The position numbers and the translations under genes were made by a program. From AC-69 sp963751665 (GTDB lineage Bacteria; Actinomycetota; UBA4738; HRBIN12): DNA of 64,000 nucleotides. The stretch covers positions 62,001-126,000 of the forward strand of contig CAVVVF010000004.1 of assembly GCA_963751665.1 (NCBI GenBank), read 5' to 3'. Shown here piece after piece: positions 54,766 through 63,916 of the stretch (positions are counted from its first letter, which is position 1; the number at the start of each line of letters is the position of its first letter). A model generated the notes under the pieces. That model did not search any database, had not been told where the DNA came from, and was given only the letters and a program-made list of their open reading frames with translations.

Positions 54766-55680
54766 ATGAATGCCCCGGTCCTTCGCCTCACGCAGGCCCG
54801 GTGGTTCCGGTGGCTGGCCACGCAGACGCCGCCGGGGCGGCGGGTCGCGTCTCGGTTCGTGGCCGGCGAGCACCTGGACGACGCCATCGCCGCGGCCCGC
54901 TCCCTGGCCAAGGACGGGATCCGGGCCATGCTGGATCACCTGGGGGAGAACGTGACGGCCCCAGAGCAGGCCGCCGAGGCGGCGAACGCCTACGTCCGGG
55001 CGCTGGACCGGATCCGCGAGGAGGGCGACCTCGACTGCATGGTCTCGGTCAAGCTGTCGCAGCTCGGCATGGACTTCTCGAGCGAGCTCTGCATCTCCCA
55101 TATGGACCGGGTGATGGCCGCCGCCTCGTCCGCCGGCTCCGTCGTCATGATCGACATGGAAGGCAGCGCGTACGTGGACCGGACCCTGGCCATCTTCCGG
55201 GACCTGCGGACCCGCCACGAGCGGCTCGGGCTGTGCCTGCAGTGCTCCCTCCGCCGGACCGAGGCCGACATCCAATCCCTCCCCAGGGGCTCGATCATCC
55301 GGCTGGTCAAGGGGGCGTACCTGGAACCCCCGGAGGTCGCGCTCACGAGCCGGCGAGAGCTGGACGCGGCGTTCGCCCGGTGCTTCGTCCGGTTGATCGG
55401 CCTGGGCCACACCGTGCACGTCGCGACCCACGATCCAAGGCTGATCCAGGGAGCGAAGCGGTTCGTGGAACGGCGCGGCGTTCCGTGGTCCCGGGTGGAG
55501 TTCCAGATGCTGTTCGGGGTGCGACGCGACCTCCAGCGCCGCCTGGCGATGGGCGGGTACCCGATCCGGGTGTACATCCCATATGGCACCGAGTGGTACC
55601 CCTACCTGACCAGGCGCCTGGCCGAGCGACCTGCCAATATGTGGTTCTTCCTGTCGAACCTGGCGAGGAAAGGGAGATGA
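54766..55680 (+). CDS. Proline dehydrogenase (monofunctional PutA/PutB type)
   Basis: 304 residues from the ATG at 54766. FAD-dependent oxidation of proline to pyrroline-5-carboxylate. TIM-barrel motifs: VSVKLSQLGMDFSSELC near residue 93, MIDMEGSAYVDRTLAIFRDL, LCLQCSLRRTEADI, IIRLVKGAYLEPPEVAL near 187, ATHDPRLI near 227, and EFQMLFGVRRDLQRRL with YIPYGTEWYPYLTRRLAERPAN at the end, where the paired Arg bind the substrate carboxylate. Separate from the P5C dehydrogenase at 57609, as in many Gram-positive bacteria. Reads from its own promoter with a long leader. Confidence 0.93.
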   Translation: MNAPVLRLTQARWFRWLATQTPPGRRVASRFVAGEHLDDAIAAARSLAKDGIRAMLDHLGENVTAPEQAAEAANAYVRALDRIREEGDLDCMVSVKLSQLGMDFSSELCISHMDRVMAAASSAGSVVMIDMEGSAYVDRTLAIFRDLRTRHERLGLCLQCSLRRTEADIQSLPRGSIIRLVKGAYLEPPEVALTSRRELDAAFARCFVRLIGLGHTVHVATHDPRLIQGAKRFVERRGVPWSRVEFQMLFGVRRDLQRRLAMGGYPIRVYIPYGTEWYPYLTRRLAERPANMWFFLSNLARKGR

Positions 55681-55698
55681 ATCGATGGCGGACGGCGG

Positions 55699-56529
55699 AT
55701 GAGTAGGAGGGTCGCGTTCCTTGGCGGCGGCAAGATGGGCGAGGCCCTCGTGTCCGGGCTGATCCGATCCGGGGGGCGGAACGCCGACGAGATCATGGTC
55801 ACGGCCCGCCGCGAGGAGCGCGTCCGCCAGCTGGCCGAACGACACGGCGTGGCCGCCACCCTGTCGAACCCTGACGCGGTGGACTGGGCCGAGACCGTGG
55901 TGCTCATGGTCAAGCCCCAGGACATCGAGGTCCTCCTGGGGCAGGTGGCGGACCACGTGACCGCGGAGCACCTGGTGGTCAGCTTCGCCGCCGGCGTCCG
56001 GACCTCGTTCGTGGAGAAGCATCTCGCCGCCGGCGTGCCGGTGGTCCGCGTCATGTCGAACGTCGCCGTGCTGGTGGACGAGGCCATGTCGGTGGTCTCG
56101 CCCGGATCCCACGCCGAGGACAAGGACCTCTCGGTTGCCGAGGAGCTCCTGGGCTACGTGGGGAAGGTGATCCGGCTCCCCGAGGTGCACCTCGACGCCA
56201 TCACGGCCACGAGCGGCTCGGGCCCGGCCTACTTCTTCCTGCTGGCCGAGGCGATGATCGAGGCCTGCATCCTGCTCGGGCTGTCGCGGGACGTGGGCTC
56301 CGAGCTCATCATCCAGACCATGCTCGGCTCGGCCAAGATGCTGCGCGACACGGGCAAGCACCCTGTGGAGCTCCGGGAGATGGTGACGTCGCCGGGTGGC
56401 ACGACCATCGCGGCCATCCGCCACCTGGAGGAGGCGGGGGTGCGGGCCGCCTTCCTGAATGCCATCGACGCCGCCCGCCAACGAAGCGCCGAGCTGGCGC
56501 GGGGCGGCGACGAGGAAGAGAGCGCCTGA
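55699..56529 (+). CDS. proC: Pyrroline-5-carboxylate reductase
   Basis: 276 residues. Rossmann start VAFLGGGKMGEALVSGLIRSG, then VVLMVKPQDIEVLLG, SFAAGVRTSFVEK, RVMSNVAVLVDEAMSVVSPG and the dimerisation motif TATSGSGPAYFFLLAEAMIEACILLGL and TSPGGTTIAAIRHLE. NADPH-dependent reduction of P5C to proline, the reverse of the upstream enzyme's reaction. It starts 18 bases after the proline dehydrogenase stop, so synthesis and breakdown enzymes sit in one transcript, which suggests P5C cycling or shared control. Intact. Confidence 0.95.
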   Translation: MSRRVAFLGGGKMGEALVSGLIRSGGRNADEIMVTARREERVRQLAERHGVAATLSNPDAVDWAETVVLMVKPQDIEVLLGQVADHVTAEHLVVSFAAGVRTSFVEKHLAAGVPVVRVMSNVAVLVDEAMSVVSPGSHAEDKDLSVAEELLGYVGKVIRLPEVHLDAITATSGSGPAYFFLLAEAMIEACILLGLSRDVGSELIIQTMLGSAKMLRDTGKHPVELREMVTSPGGTTIAAIRHLEEAGVRAAFLNAIDAARQRSAELARGGDEEESA

Positions 56530-56531
56530 GC

Positions 56532-56646
56532 GTGGGGCGGGGAGCCAGGGCCAGGGTGCGGTGGGCGCACGACCGGGAGCGGAAGAAGAAGGCCCGGGAG
56601 AAGCGCAAGGCCGGCGGAGCTCGCCGCGGCCCGGAAGAAGAAGTAG
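56532..56646 (+). CDS. Very small basic protein, one frameshift
   Basis: GTG at 56532 begins MGRGARARVRWAHDRERKKKAREKRKA and, after a one-base shift near 56615, continues AELAAARKKK to TAG at 56644, about 38 residues. Highly basic, with alternating Arg/Lys and acidic residues, like the tiny ribosome-associated (AURKAIP1-type) proteins that follow proC in many Actinomycetota. Three bases after the proC stop. Without the shift the frame runs on into the antisense of the next gene. Identity is inference. Confidence 0.4.
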
Positions 56647-56663
56647 GTTCGGCCCCCCGGCCC

Positions 56664-57448
56664 TCAGCCCTGCCGGGCGATCCGGTTACGAAGGACGCCG
56701 ATCCCCTCAGCCTCCAGCTCGATCTCGGCACCGGGCCAGATCCGGTGGTCGAGCTCGGGGAAAGTGAGGGGGCTGGCGGCGAAGGCCTCGCCGGCCTCCA
56801 GGGCCTCCAGGCGCGAGGCTGCCGCCACCTCATCCAGCAGGTCGCGGGCGGTGCCGTTCAGATTGCCCTTGGCCCATTGCTCGCCGTCCACCCGCACCGT
56901 ATGAACACGGTCTGGGGGTCGATCTCGTCGGCCGTCAGGACGCATGGCCCGATGGCCACCGGGAGCCCGTCGGGCCTGGGGGTCGGGTCGCCGGAGCCGT
57001 CGCCGGGTCGCGAAGTCGCTCACCAACGTGTAGCCGAATACCGCGTCGGCGGCTTCCTCGGCGGTGGCCGCGCCTCCGGACCCCGCGCCGAAGGATGGCG
57101 GCGATCCTCGGCTCGTACTCCAGCCACCCGGCACCCTCCGGCCACGGCACCTCGATCGCCGGGGCCCGCCACCGTGCGAACGCCCTCGACCGCGTCGCGG
57201 CTCCGAAGGGACGTCGGGAGGATCGGCGGCAGGAGGCGTGCTCCTTTGACGACGAGGGCGGCTGCCTCGTCTCGTTCCAGGGCGGCCCGGGCGGCATCGA
57301 GCACTGTGCCCCCGTTGCTCGAAACCAGGGCTTCCATGGTGGTGGGGAAGGCCGGGTGCCCGACCAGGTCGGGCAGGTCGACCACCTCACCCTCAAGGAG
57401 CGCTCCCAGTCGCCGGTGCCCCCATCGGTCGAAGGTCACGAGCCTCAA
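56664..57448 (-). CDS. Fumarylacetoacetate hydrolase family protein, several frameshifts
   Basis: Starts at the ATG at 57448 with MRLVTFDRWGHRRLGALLEG, the usual N-terminus of FAH-family hydrolases/isomerases, then VDLPDLVGHPAFPTTMEALV and ARLLPPILP. The middle breaks frame at least three times: IEVPWPEGAGWLEYEPRIAAIL, ATAEEAADAVFGYTLVSDFATRR, LPVAIGPCVLTADEIDPQTVF, then VDGEQWAKGNLNGTARDLLDEVAAAS and the end PGAEIELEAEGIGVLRNRI. About 260 residues when joined. The metal-ligand Glu pair expected near the centre lies in the scrambled part. Acts on aromatic or sugar-acid breakdown products. Exact substrate unknown. Confidence 0.78.
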
Positions 57449-57608
57449 AGGGAGGCCGATGATACGCCTCGGAAGGGGGCGTTTCTCGATATCCGCGGGT
57501 CAGTTCCTTGAGGTTCGCCACCCGGCGCGCGACTTGGGACGGATCTGGCCCCCCGGCTACCATAGAGCCGTCTTTCGAGCGACCTTTTCGACCAGGAGGC
57601 GACTCCCC

Positions 57609-59179
57609 ATGGCAGAGCAGGGCTTCCGCATCACCTACGCGACCATGTCGGCCGACAACGAGGAGCTGCACAAGGCCTACGACCGGGGCATCGAGGTGGC
57701 CCGGTCGTGGCTGGGCCAGAAGCATCCGTTCTACGTGAACGGCGAGGCCCGGCAGGGGAGCGGCGTCAAGGAGGAGCGATCCCCGATCGACCAGGACCTG
57801 GTGATCGGGGAGTTCGCCCAGGCCACCCGGGAGGACGTGCGGGACGCCGTGGCAGCGGCCGAGGCCTTCGCCCCGACCTGGGCGGCCACTCCCTGGAAGG
57901 AGCGGGTGGCGCTCGTGCGCAGGGCCGCCGACCTCATCTCCGAGCGGCGGAGCGAGCTCGCGGCGCTCATGGCCATGGAGGTCGGGAAGAACCGGCTGGA
58001 GGCCCTGGGCGACGTGGAGGAGTCCGCCGACCTGCTCCGATGGAACTGCACCGAGATGGACAAGCACGACGGCTTCACCACCCCCATGCAGTCCATGGGC
58101 TCCCCGGGCGAGTACGTGGACGTGCTCAGGCCCTACGGCGTGTGGGCCGTGATCAGCCCGTTCAACTTCCCCATGGCCCTGGCCGCCGGCCCCTCGAGCG
58201 GTGCGCTCGTGGCGGGCAATTGCGTGGTGTTCAAGCCGGCCCATCTCGGCGCCTTCACCGGCCTCAAGCTGTACGAGGTCTACCGGGACGCCGGCATCCC
58301 GCCGGCCGCGTTCCAGTTCCTCTCGGGGCCGGGGAGCGTGGTGGGCGAGGAGCTCGTGAACCATCCCGACGTGGACGGCATCACGTTCACCGGGTCGTAC
58401 GAGGTGGGGATGGGCATCTACAAGGGATTCGCCAAGGACTTCCCCAAGCCGGTGATCTGCGAGATGGGCGGGAAGAACCCCGCCGTCGTGACGGAGAAGG
58501 CGGACCTGGACAAGGCCACGGACGGCGTGCTGCGGTCGGCGTTCGGGTACGGCGGGCAGAAGTGCTCGGCCAACTCGCGCGTGTACGTCGCACCGAAGCG
58601 TGTACGACGAGTTCGTGCGGCTCCTCAAGGACAAGACGGAGAAGCTCAAGATCGGCGACCCGTTGGAGAAGGACGTGTACCTCGGGCCGGTCATCGACGA
58701 CGGCGCCGTGGCCACGTTCGAGGAGGCCTCCGCGGAGGCCAGGAAGAACGGGAACGTCGTCACCGGCGGTGAGCGGCTGAAGGAGGGCGACCTGGCCCGC
58801 GGCAACTTCGTGGAGCCGACAGTGGTGGAGGTGCCGCTCGACTCGTGGATCTGGAAGACGGGAGCTGTTCGTGCCGTTCGTCTCGGTCGCGCCCTACGAC
58901 GACCTGGACGAAGCGCTCCGGCTGGCCAACGACACCGAGTACGGCCTGACGGCGGGGTTCTACAGCGAGGATCGCGGCGAGATCCAGCGGTTCCTCGACA
59001 CGATCGAGGCCGGCGTGGTGTACGTGAACCGGCGAGCCGGCGCGACGACGGGCGCGTGGCCGGGGGTGCAGCCGTTCGGCGGCTGGAAGGGCTCCGGCAC
59101 GAGCGGGAAGGCCGGCGGCGGACCCTATTACGTCCAGCAGTACCTGCGCGAGCAGTCCCGAACGGTGATCGAGGAGTGA
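57609..59179 (+). CDS. L-glutamate gamma-semialdehyde (P5C) dehydrogenase, two frameshifts
   Basis: About 523 residues from the ATG at 57609. RocA/PruA-type aldehyde dehydrogenase: FRITYATMSADNEELHKAYDRGIE, HPFYVNGEARQG, then VWAVISPFNFPMALAAGPSSGAL near 178, FTGSYEVGMGIYKGFA, the Glu motif CEMGGKNPAVVTEKADLDKA near 300 and the catalytic Cys in FGYGGQKCSANSRVYV near 322. Frame changes near 58600 and 58862 are bridged by VYDEFVRLLKDKTEKLKIGDP and LFVPFVSVAPYDDLDEAL. C-terminus QPFGGWKGSGTSGKAGG. Completes proline to glutamate with the enzyme at 54766. The stop overlaps the next start. Confidence 0.9.
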
Positions 59180-60467
59180 GCGCCCCGGAGATCGCCGACC
59201 TCGCGGCGGCCCAGGCCCCCCGGCTCATCACCGAGGTCCCGGGGCCGGAGGCGCATCGCTCGGATCGAGCGGGACCGGAAGGTCACCAGCCCATCCCTCC
59301 CGCGGGCGTACCCGTTCGTGCCCAAGCGGGGAGCCGGGCTCGGTGGTCGAGGACGTCGACGGCAACCTGTTCCTGGACCTGAACGCCGGGATCGCCGTGA
59401 CCTCCACCGGCCATGCCCACCCCCGGGTCGTCGAGGCCATCCAGCGGCAGGCCGAGGAGCTGATCCACTACTCGGCGAGCGACTTCTTCCTCCCGATCTA
59501 CTCCGAGGTCTGCGAGCAGCTCGACCGGATCGCGGGCATGTCGAAGCCGGCGAGGAGCTTCCTCACGAACTCCGGGACAGAGGCGGTGGAGGCGGGCATC
59601 AAGCTGGCCCGGTACGCCACGGGCCGGCAGTACGTGATCGCGTTCTTCGGCTCCTTCCACGGACGTTCGTACGGCAGCGTGTCGCTGACGGCGAGCAAGG
59701 CCCGGTACCGCACCGGGTTCGGGCCGCTCCTTCCCGGCGTGCTGCACTCGTTCTTCGGCGACTTCGAATACCTGGAGGAGGTCCTGTTCAAGCGGCTGGT
59801 CTCGCCGCACGAGGTGGCCGCCGATCGTGGTCGAGCCGATCCTCGGCGAGGGCGGCTACGTCCTGCCGCCCGAGGGATGGTTCCGGTACCTGCGCGAGCT
59901 GTGCTCCAAGCACGGCATCCTGCTGGTAGCCGACGAGGTCCAGAGCGGGATGGGCCGGACCGGGAAGATGTGGGCCATCCAGCACTTCGGGGCGGAGCCC
60001 GACATCCTGCTTGTCGGCAAGGGGATCGCCAGCGGGATGCCGCTCGGGGCCATGGTCGCCCGCGAGGACCTCATGACGTGGGAGATCGGCGCCCACGGCT
60101 CGACGTACGGCGGCAACCCGCTGTCGTGCGCCGCGGCACTGGCCACCATCGACCTCATCGAGGACGGGTTGGTGGAGAACGCCGAGCGGGTCGGGGTCCT
60201 TCCTGCTCGACGGGCTCCGCGAGATCCAGGCGGCGCCGGCCGCTGATCAAGGACGTCCGAGGCCTGGGCTTGATGATCGGGATCGAGTTCGAGGACCACG
60301 ACACGATGATCGCCGTCGAGCAGGCCGCGTTCCGGCGCGGGCTGCTGGTGCTTGGAGCGGGGGACGACGTGGTCCGGATGTGTCCGCCCCTCGTGTTCCG
60401 GCGTGATCAGGCGGAGACGGCGCTCGAGGTCTTCGAGGAGGCCGTCGCCGAGGCGGGCGGCTCGTAA
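59176..60467 (+). CDS. Class III aminotransferase, 4-aminobutyrate aminotransferase-like, several frameshifts
   Basis: GTG at 59176 overlaps the P5C dehydrogenase stop. Once joined (shifts near 59250-59335, 59820 and 60200) about 430 residues: VVEDVDGNLFLDLNAGIAVTSTGHAHP, SFLTNSGTEAVEAGIKLARYATGR, FGSFHGRSYGSVSLTAS, VEPILGEGGYVLPPEGWF, ADEVQSGMGRTGKMWAIQHFG and the PLP Lys in LLVGKGIASGMPLGAMV. The end is VRGLGLMIGIEFED...RRGLLVLGAG. It transaminates GABA or a similar omega-amino acid to 2-oxoglutarate. The SSADH-like gene at 11815 could use the product but lies far away in a suspect segment. Confidence 0.85.
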
Positions 60468-60482
60468 CGGACCGGAGGTTCG

Positions 60483-60862
60483 GTGGCGTCCACCATCAAC
60501 ACGGTGAGCTTCGATTGTGCCGATCCCGGCGTCTCGCCGACTTCTGGTGTATCGCCCTCGGCTACGAGGCCCTGGACGTCGACGACGAAGAGGCGTTCAT
60601 CGGCCCGGGCGGCGGCGCGAGTGGCCTCTACTTCCAGCGCGTGCCCGAGGGCAAGGTCGTCAAGAACCGGGTCCACCTCGACCTTCGTCCCCCGCGATCG
60701 ATGGCCGACGAGGTGGAGCGGTTGCGGAACGCGGGCGCCACCGACCAGCGGTTCGTGGAGGAGGAGGGGAGCTTCTGGACCATCATGCTCGACCCCGAGG
60801 GGAACGAGTTCTGCGTCCTCCGCGGCCCCCAGGACGGGTGGTCGCCCGAACATTGGGCGTGA
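60483..60862 (+). CDS. VOC family (glyoxalase/dioxygenase fold) protein, one frameshift
   Basis: GTG at 60483 begins MASTINTVSFDCADP. The frame changes near 60530 and goes on RRLADFWCIALGYEALDVDDEEAFIGPGGGASGLYFQRVPEG, VHLDLRPPRSMADEVERLRNAGA and LDPEGNEFCVLRGP to the TGA at 60860. About 125 residues, one beta-alpha-beta-beta-beta VOC pair, with the two usual metal-ligand positions plausible (His in VHLDL, Glu in GNEFC). Many actinobacterial proteins of this kind have no known substrate. Same direction as its neighbours. Confidence 0.8.
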
Positions 60863-60878
60863 GTCGGGTGGGTGGCGG

Positions 60879-61795
60879 ATGAGCAAGGTCGCCACGATGA
60901 AGGACGCCGTCGCGGACCTCGTCCGCGACGGCGACACGGTGGCCATCGAGGGGTTCACCCACCTGATCTGCTTCGCCGCCGGCCACGAGATCATCCGCCA
61001 GCGCAGGCGCGACCTCACCCTCTGCCGGATGACCCCCGACGTGATCTACGACCAGATGATCGGGGCCGGCGTGGCCAAAAAGCTCGTGTTCTCGTGGCTG
61101 GGGAACCCCGGCGTCGGATCGCTGCACGCGATCCGACGCCGCGTCGAGAACGCCGATCCGGCGCCCCTGGAGATCGAGGAGTACAGCCACTTCGGCATGG
61201 TGTGCCGGTACGTGGCCGGGGCCTCGAACCTGCCGTTCTTCCCCGTCCGCAGCTACTACGAGAGCGACATCCCCAAGGTGAACCCCAGGATCGTCCCCAT
61301 CGCCTCGCCCTACGACGGCACCGAGGTCTACGTCGTGCCGCCGCTCAATCCCGACGTCGCCATCGTCCATGCTCAGCGGGCCGACGCGGACGGCAACGCC
61401 CAGATCTGGGGGCTGCTCGGGTGCCAGAAGGAGGCCGCGTTCGCCGCCAACCGGGTGGTCGTGGTGTGTCGAGGAAGTGGTGGATGAGTCGGTGGTCCGG
61501 GCCGACCCCAACCGGACGGTCATCCCCGGCCTGATCGTGGACGCGGTCGTGGAGGAGCCGTTCGGCTGCCATCCCCGCTACGCGCAGGGCTACTACGACC
61601 GCGACAACCGCTTCTACCTGGAATGGGAGGCGGTCGCAAGGATCCCGAGTCGCTCGCGGCGTGGCTGAAGGAGTGGGTGTTCGGCCTGGAGAGCCACGCG
61701 GAGTACGTGGAGAAGATGGGCGCCGAGCAATGGGACGTCGCTCCGGCCCGGCGACGGCGCCGTCGGGCCAGGTCGACTACGGGGAGTACGCGTGA
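60879..61795 (+). CDS. Acyl-CoA:acid CoA-transferase, alpha subunit (glutaconate CoA-transferase-like), frameshifts
   Basis: ATG at 60879: MSKVATMKDAVADLVRDGDTVAIEGFTHL. Family I CoA-transferase of GctA/IpdA type: LTLCRMTPDVIYDQMIGAGVAKKLVFSWLGNPGVGSLHAI, LEIEEYSHFGMVCRYVAGASNLPFFPVRSYYESDIP, then VAIVHAQRADADGNAQIWG. Shifts near 61468, 61635 and 61745 are bridged by EEVVDESVVRADPNRTVIPG, HPRYAQGYYDRDNRFYLEWE and DPESLAAWLKEWVFG, with the end GQVDYGEYA at TGA 61793. About 304 residues. The catalytic Glu is expected on the beta subunit encoded next (GTGA overlap). Substrate acid unknown. Confidence 0.85.
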
Positions 61796-62599
61796 CCGCG
61801 AACGGCGACGGCACCGGTGCCGGCGGCAACGGCCTCGGCTGGTCGAAGTCCGAGATGATGATCGTGGCCAGCGCCCGTCAGCTGGCCGGCGGGCGGCGTG
61901 TGCTTCGTGGGCATCGGCCTTCCGAACATCGTGTGCAACCTGGCCAAGCGCACGGTCGCGCCTCGAGCTCGACCTGGTGTACGAGTCCGGGTGTCTTCGG
62001 GGCCTCGCCCGAGCGGCTGCCGCTCTCGATCGGTGATCCCACGCTGGTGTCCGGCTCTACCGCGGTGTGCAGCATGTTCGAGCTGTTCGCCTTCTACCTT
62101 CAGGCCGGGCTGGTCGACGTGGGGTTCCTGGGCGCCGCCCAGATCGACCGGTTCGGCAACATCAACACCACGGTGATCGGCGACTACGCGAAGCCCAAGG
62201 TGCGCCTGCCCGGGCTCCGGCGGAGCCTGCGAGATCGCCATCAACGCGAAGCGAGGTGTTCGTGATCATGCGGCAGGCGGCGTCGGTCGTTCGTCGAGCA
62301 GCTCGACTTCCGCACCTCGCCCGGGCACTCCGGCGACCCGGAGCACGACCGCCGGCGAGGCTGGTGGGGGAGCGGTCCCACGGTGGTCGTGACCGACCTG
62401 GCGGAGTACCGGTTCGACGAGGCCACCGGCGAGATGACGTTGGCGCGCCTGCACCCGGCGTGAGCCTGGACGAGGTCCGGGCGAACATGGCCTGGGAGCC
62501 CAGCGTCGCCCCCGACCTGGCCGAGACGCCTCCGCCTACCGATGAGGAGCTCCGGCTGATCCGCGAGGAGCTCGACCCCCAGGGCGTCCACGTCAGTGA
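61792..62599 (+). CDS. Acyl-CoA:acid CoA-transferase, beta subunit, frameshifts
   Basis: GTG at 61792 overlaps the alpha-subunit stop. Reassembled across at least four shifts: LGWSKSEMMIVASARQLAGGR, VCFVGIGLPNIVCNLAKRTVAP, LELDLVYESGVFGASPERLPLSIGDPTLVSGSTAVCSMFELFAFYLQ, VGFLGAAQIDRFGNINTTVIGDY, KVRLPGSGG, CEIAINAKRVFVIM, RRSFVEQLDFRTSPGHSGDPE and VVVTDLAEYRFDEATGEMTLARLHPG. The Glu in YESG aligns with the catalytic Glu of GctB-type subunits. About 265 residues. The stop TGA at 62597 overlaps the aminotransferase GTG. Several shifts are one-base insertions. Confidence 0.82.
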
Positions 62600-63915
62600 G
62601 CCGAGCTGTTCACCGGGTCCAGTCGCCGCCCGCTCCCGGCTGGCCGCTGCCGGGCCGAGGGCGTGTGGATCGAGGACACGAGCGGGAAGCGCTACCTGGA
62701 CGCGGCCGGCGGGGCGATCGTGGTGAACGTCGGACACGGGGAGCGGGCCGTCGTCGAGGCCATGGCCGAGCAGGCCGCCCGGCTTCCGTACGTGCACGGC
62801 ACGATGTTCACCACCGAGGCCCTCGAGTCCTACGCCGAGGATCTGGCTCCGCTCCTTCCGGTGGACGATCCCCGGGTCTATCCGGTGTCCGGAGGGAGCG
62901 AGGCCGTCGAGACGGCGATCAAGCTGGCCCGCGCGTACCACCTGGCTCGGGGGGAGGACCGGACCGTGGTGATCGGCCGGAAGGCCTCGTACCACGGAAA
63001 CACGCTCGGCGGCGCTCGACGCGGGCGGCAAGGAGATCTGCGGCGAGCCGTACGCGCCGTGGCTCGGCCGGTTCGCTCACGTCGAGGCGGCCTACGAGTA
63101 CCGCTGTCCCATGCCCGGCCATCCCCAGGGCTGCGGCGCCCGGCACGCCGACGCCCTCGATCGGGCGATCCGCGACATCGGTCCGGAGCAAGGTGGCGGC
63201 GTTCATCGCCGAGCCGGTGTCCGGCGCGACCCTGGCCGCCGCCGTCCCCACCGACGACTACTGGCCGGCGGTGGCCGAGGTGTGCCGCCGCCACGGCGTG
63301 CTGGTCATCGCCGACGAGGTCATGACCGGCTTCGGGCGCACCGGCACGTGGTTCGGCCTCGATCACTGGGGCGTCACTGCGGACATCGTGGTCTGCGGGA
63401 AGGGGTCGACGAGCGGCTATTTCCCGTTCGGCTTCGCCGCGGCGAGCGGCGAGGTGTTCGACGCGGTCAAGCAACACGGCTTCGTCCACGGGTTCACGTG
63501 GTCGCACAACGGCATCGGCGCGGCGGCGGCCGGCGCGGTGCTCCGGCGGCTCCGCGAGGGGAACCTGGTCGAGGCCAGCCGGACGCAGGGCGAGCGGTTG
63601 CTCAAGGACCTGGCGTCGGCCTTGGCGGACTCCCCGGTGGTGGGAGACGTCCGTGGCCTCGGCCTGATGGTCGGGATCGAGCTGGTGGCCGATCGCGAGA
63701 CCAAGGCTCCGTTCGCCCGCGGCGACCAGGTGACCGAGCGCGTGGTGGCCGCCGCCAGGGACCTCGGGCTGCTCCTCTACTCGAGCACCGGACACGTGGA
63801 CGGGACCGATGGCGACCTCGTGATGCTCGGCCCGCCGTTCGTCATCACCGACGACGAGTGCGCCCTGGCCGTCGAACGGACCGAGGCCGCGATCTCCGCG
63901 GTGTCCCCTCGATGA
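62596..63915 (+). CDS. Class III aminotransferase, omega-amino-acid type, frameshifts
   Basis: GTG at 62596 (MSRAVHRVQSPPAPGWPLPG) overlaps the CoA-transferase stop. After a shift near 62655: EGVWIEDTSGKRYLDAAGGAIVVNVGHG, VYPVSGGSEAVETAIKLARAYHLARG, GRKASYHGNTLGG; then, after shifts near 63010 and 63190, AYEYRCPMPGHPQGCGARHADAL and VAAFIAEPVSGATLAAAVP, ADEVMTGFGRTGTWFGLDHWGV, and the PLP Lys in VVCGKGSTSGYFPFGF. The ending VRGLGLMVGIELVADRETK is intact. About 435 residues. Translational coupling to the CoA-transferase suggests they act on the same substrate, with the amino group removed before or after CoA activation. Confidence 0.85.
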   Translation: MSRAVHRVQSPPAPGWPLPGRGRVDRGHEREALPGRGRRGDRGERRTRGAGRRRGHGRAGRPASVRARHDVHHRGPRVLRRGSGSAPSGGRSPGLSGVRRERGRRDGDQAGPRVPPGSGGGPDRGDRPEGLVPRKHARRRSTRAARRSAASRTRRGSAGSLTSRRPTSTAVPCPAIPRAAAPGTPTPSIGRSATSVRSKVAAFIAEPVSGATLAAAVPTDDYWPAVAEVCRRHGVLVIADEVMTGFGRTGTWFGLDHWGVTADIVVCGKGSTSGYFPFGFAAASGEVFDAVKQHGFVHGFTWSHNGIGAAAAGAVLRRLREGNLVEASRTQGERLLKDLASALADSPVVGDVRGLGLMVGIELVADRETKAPFARGDQVTERVVAAARDLGLLLYSSTGHVDGTDGDLVMLGPPFVITDDECALAVERTEAAISAVSPR

Positions 63916-63916
63916 C

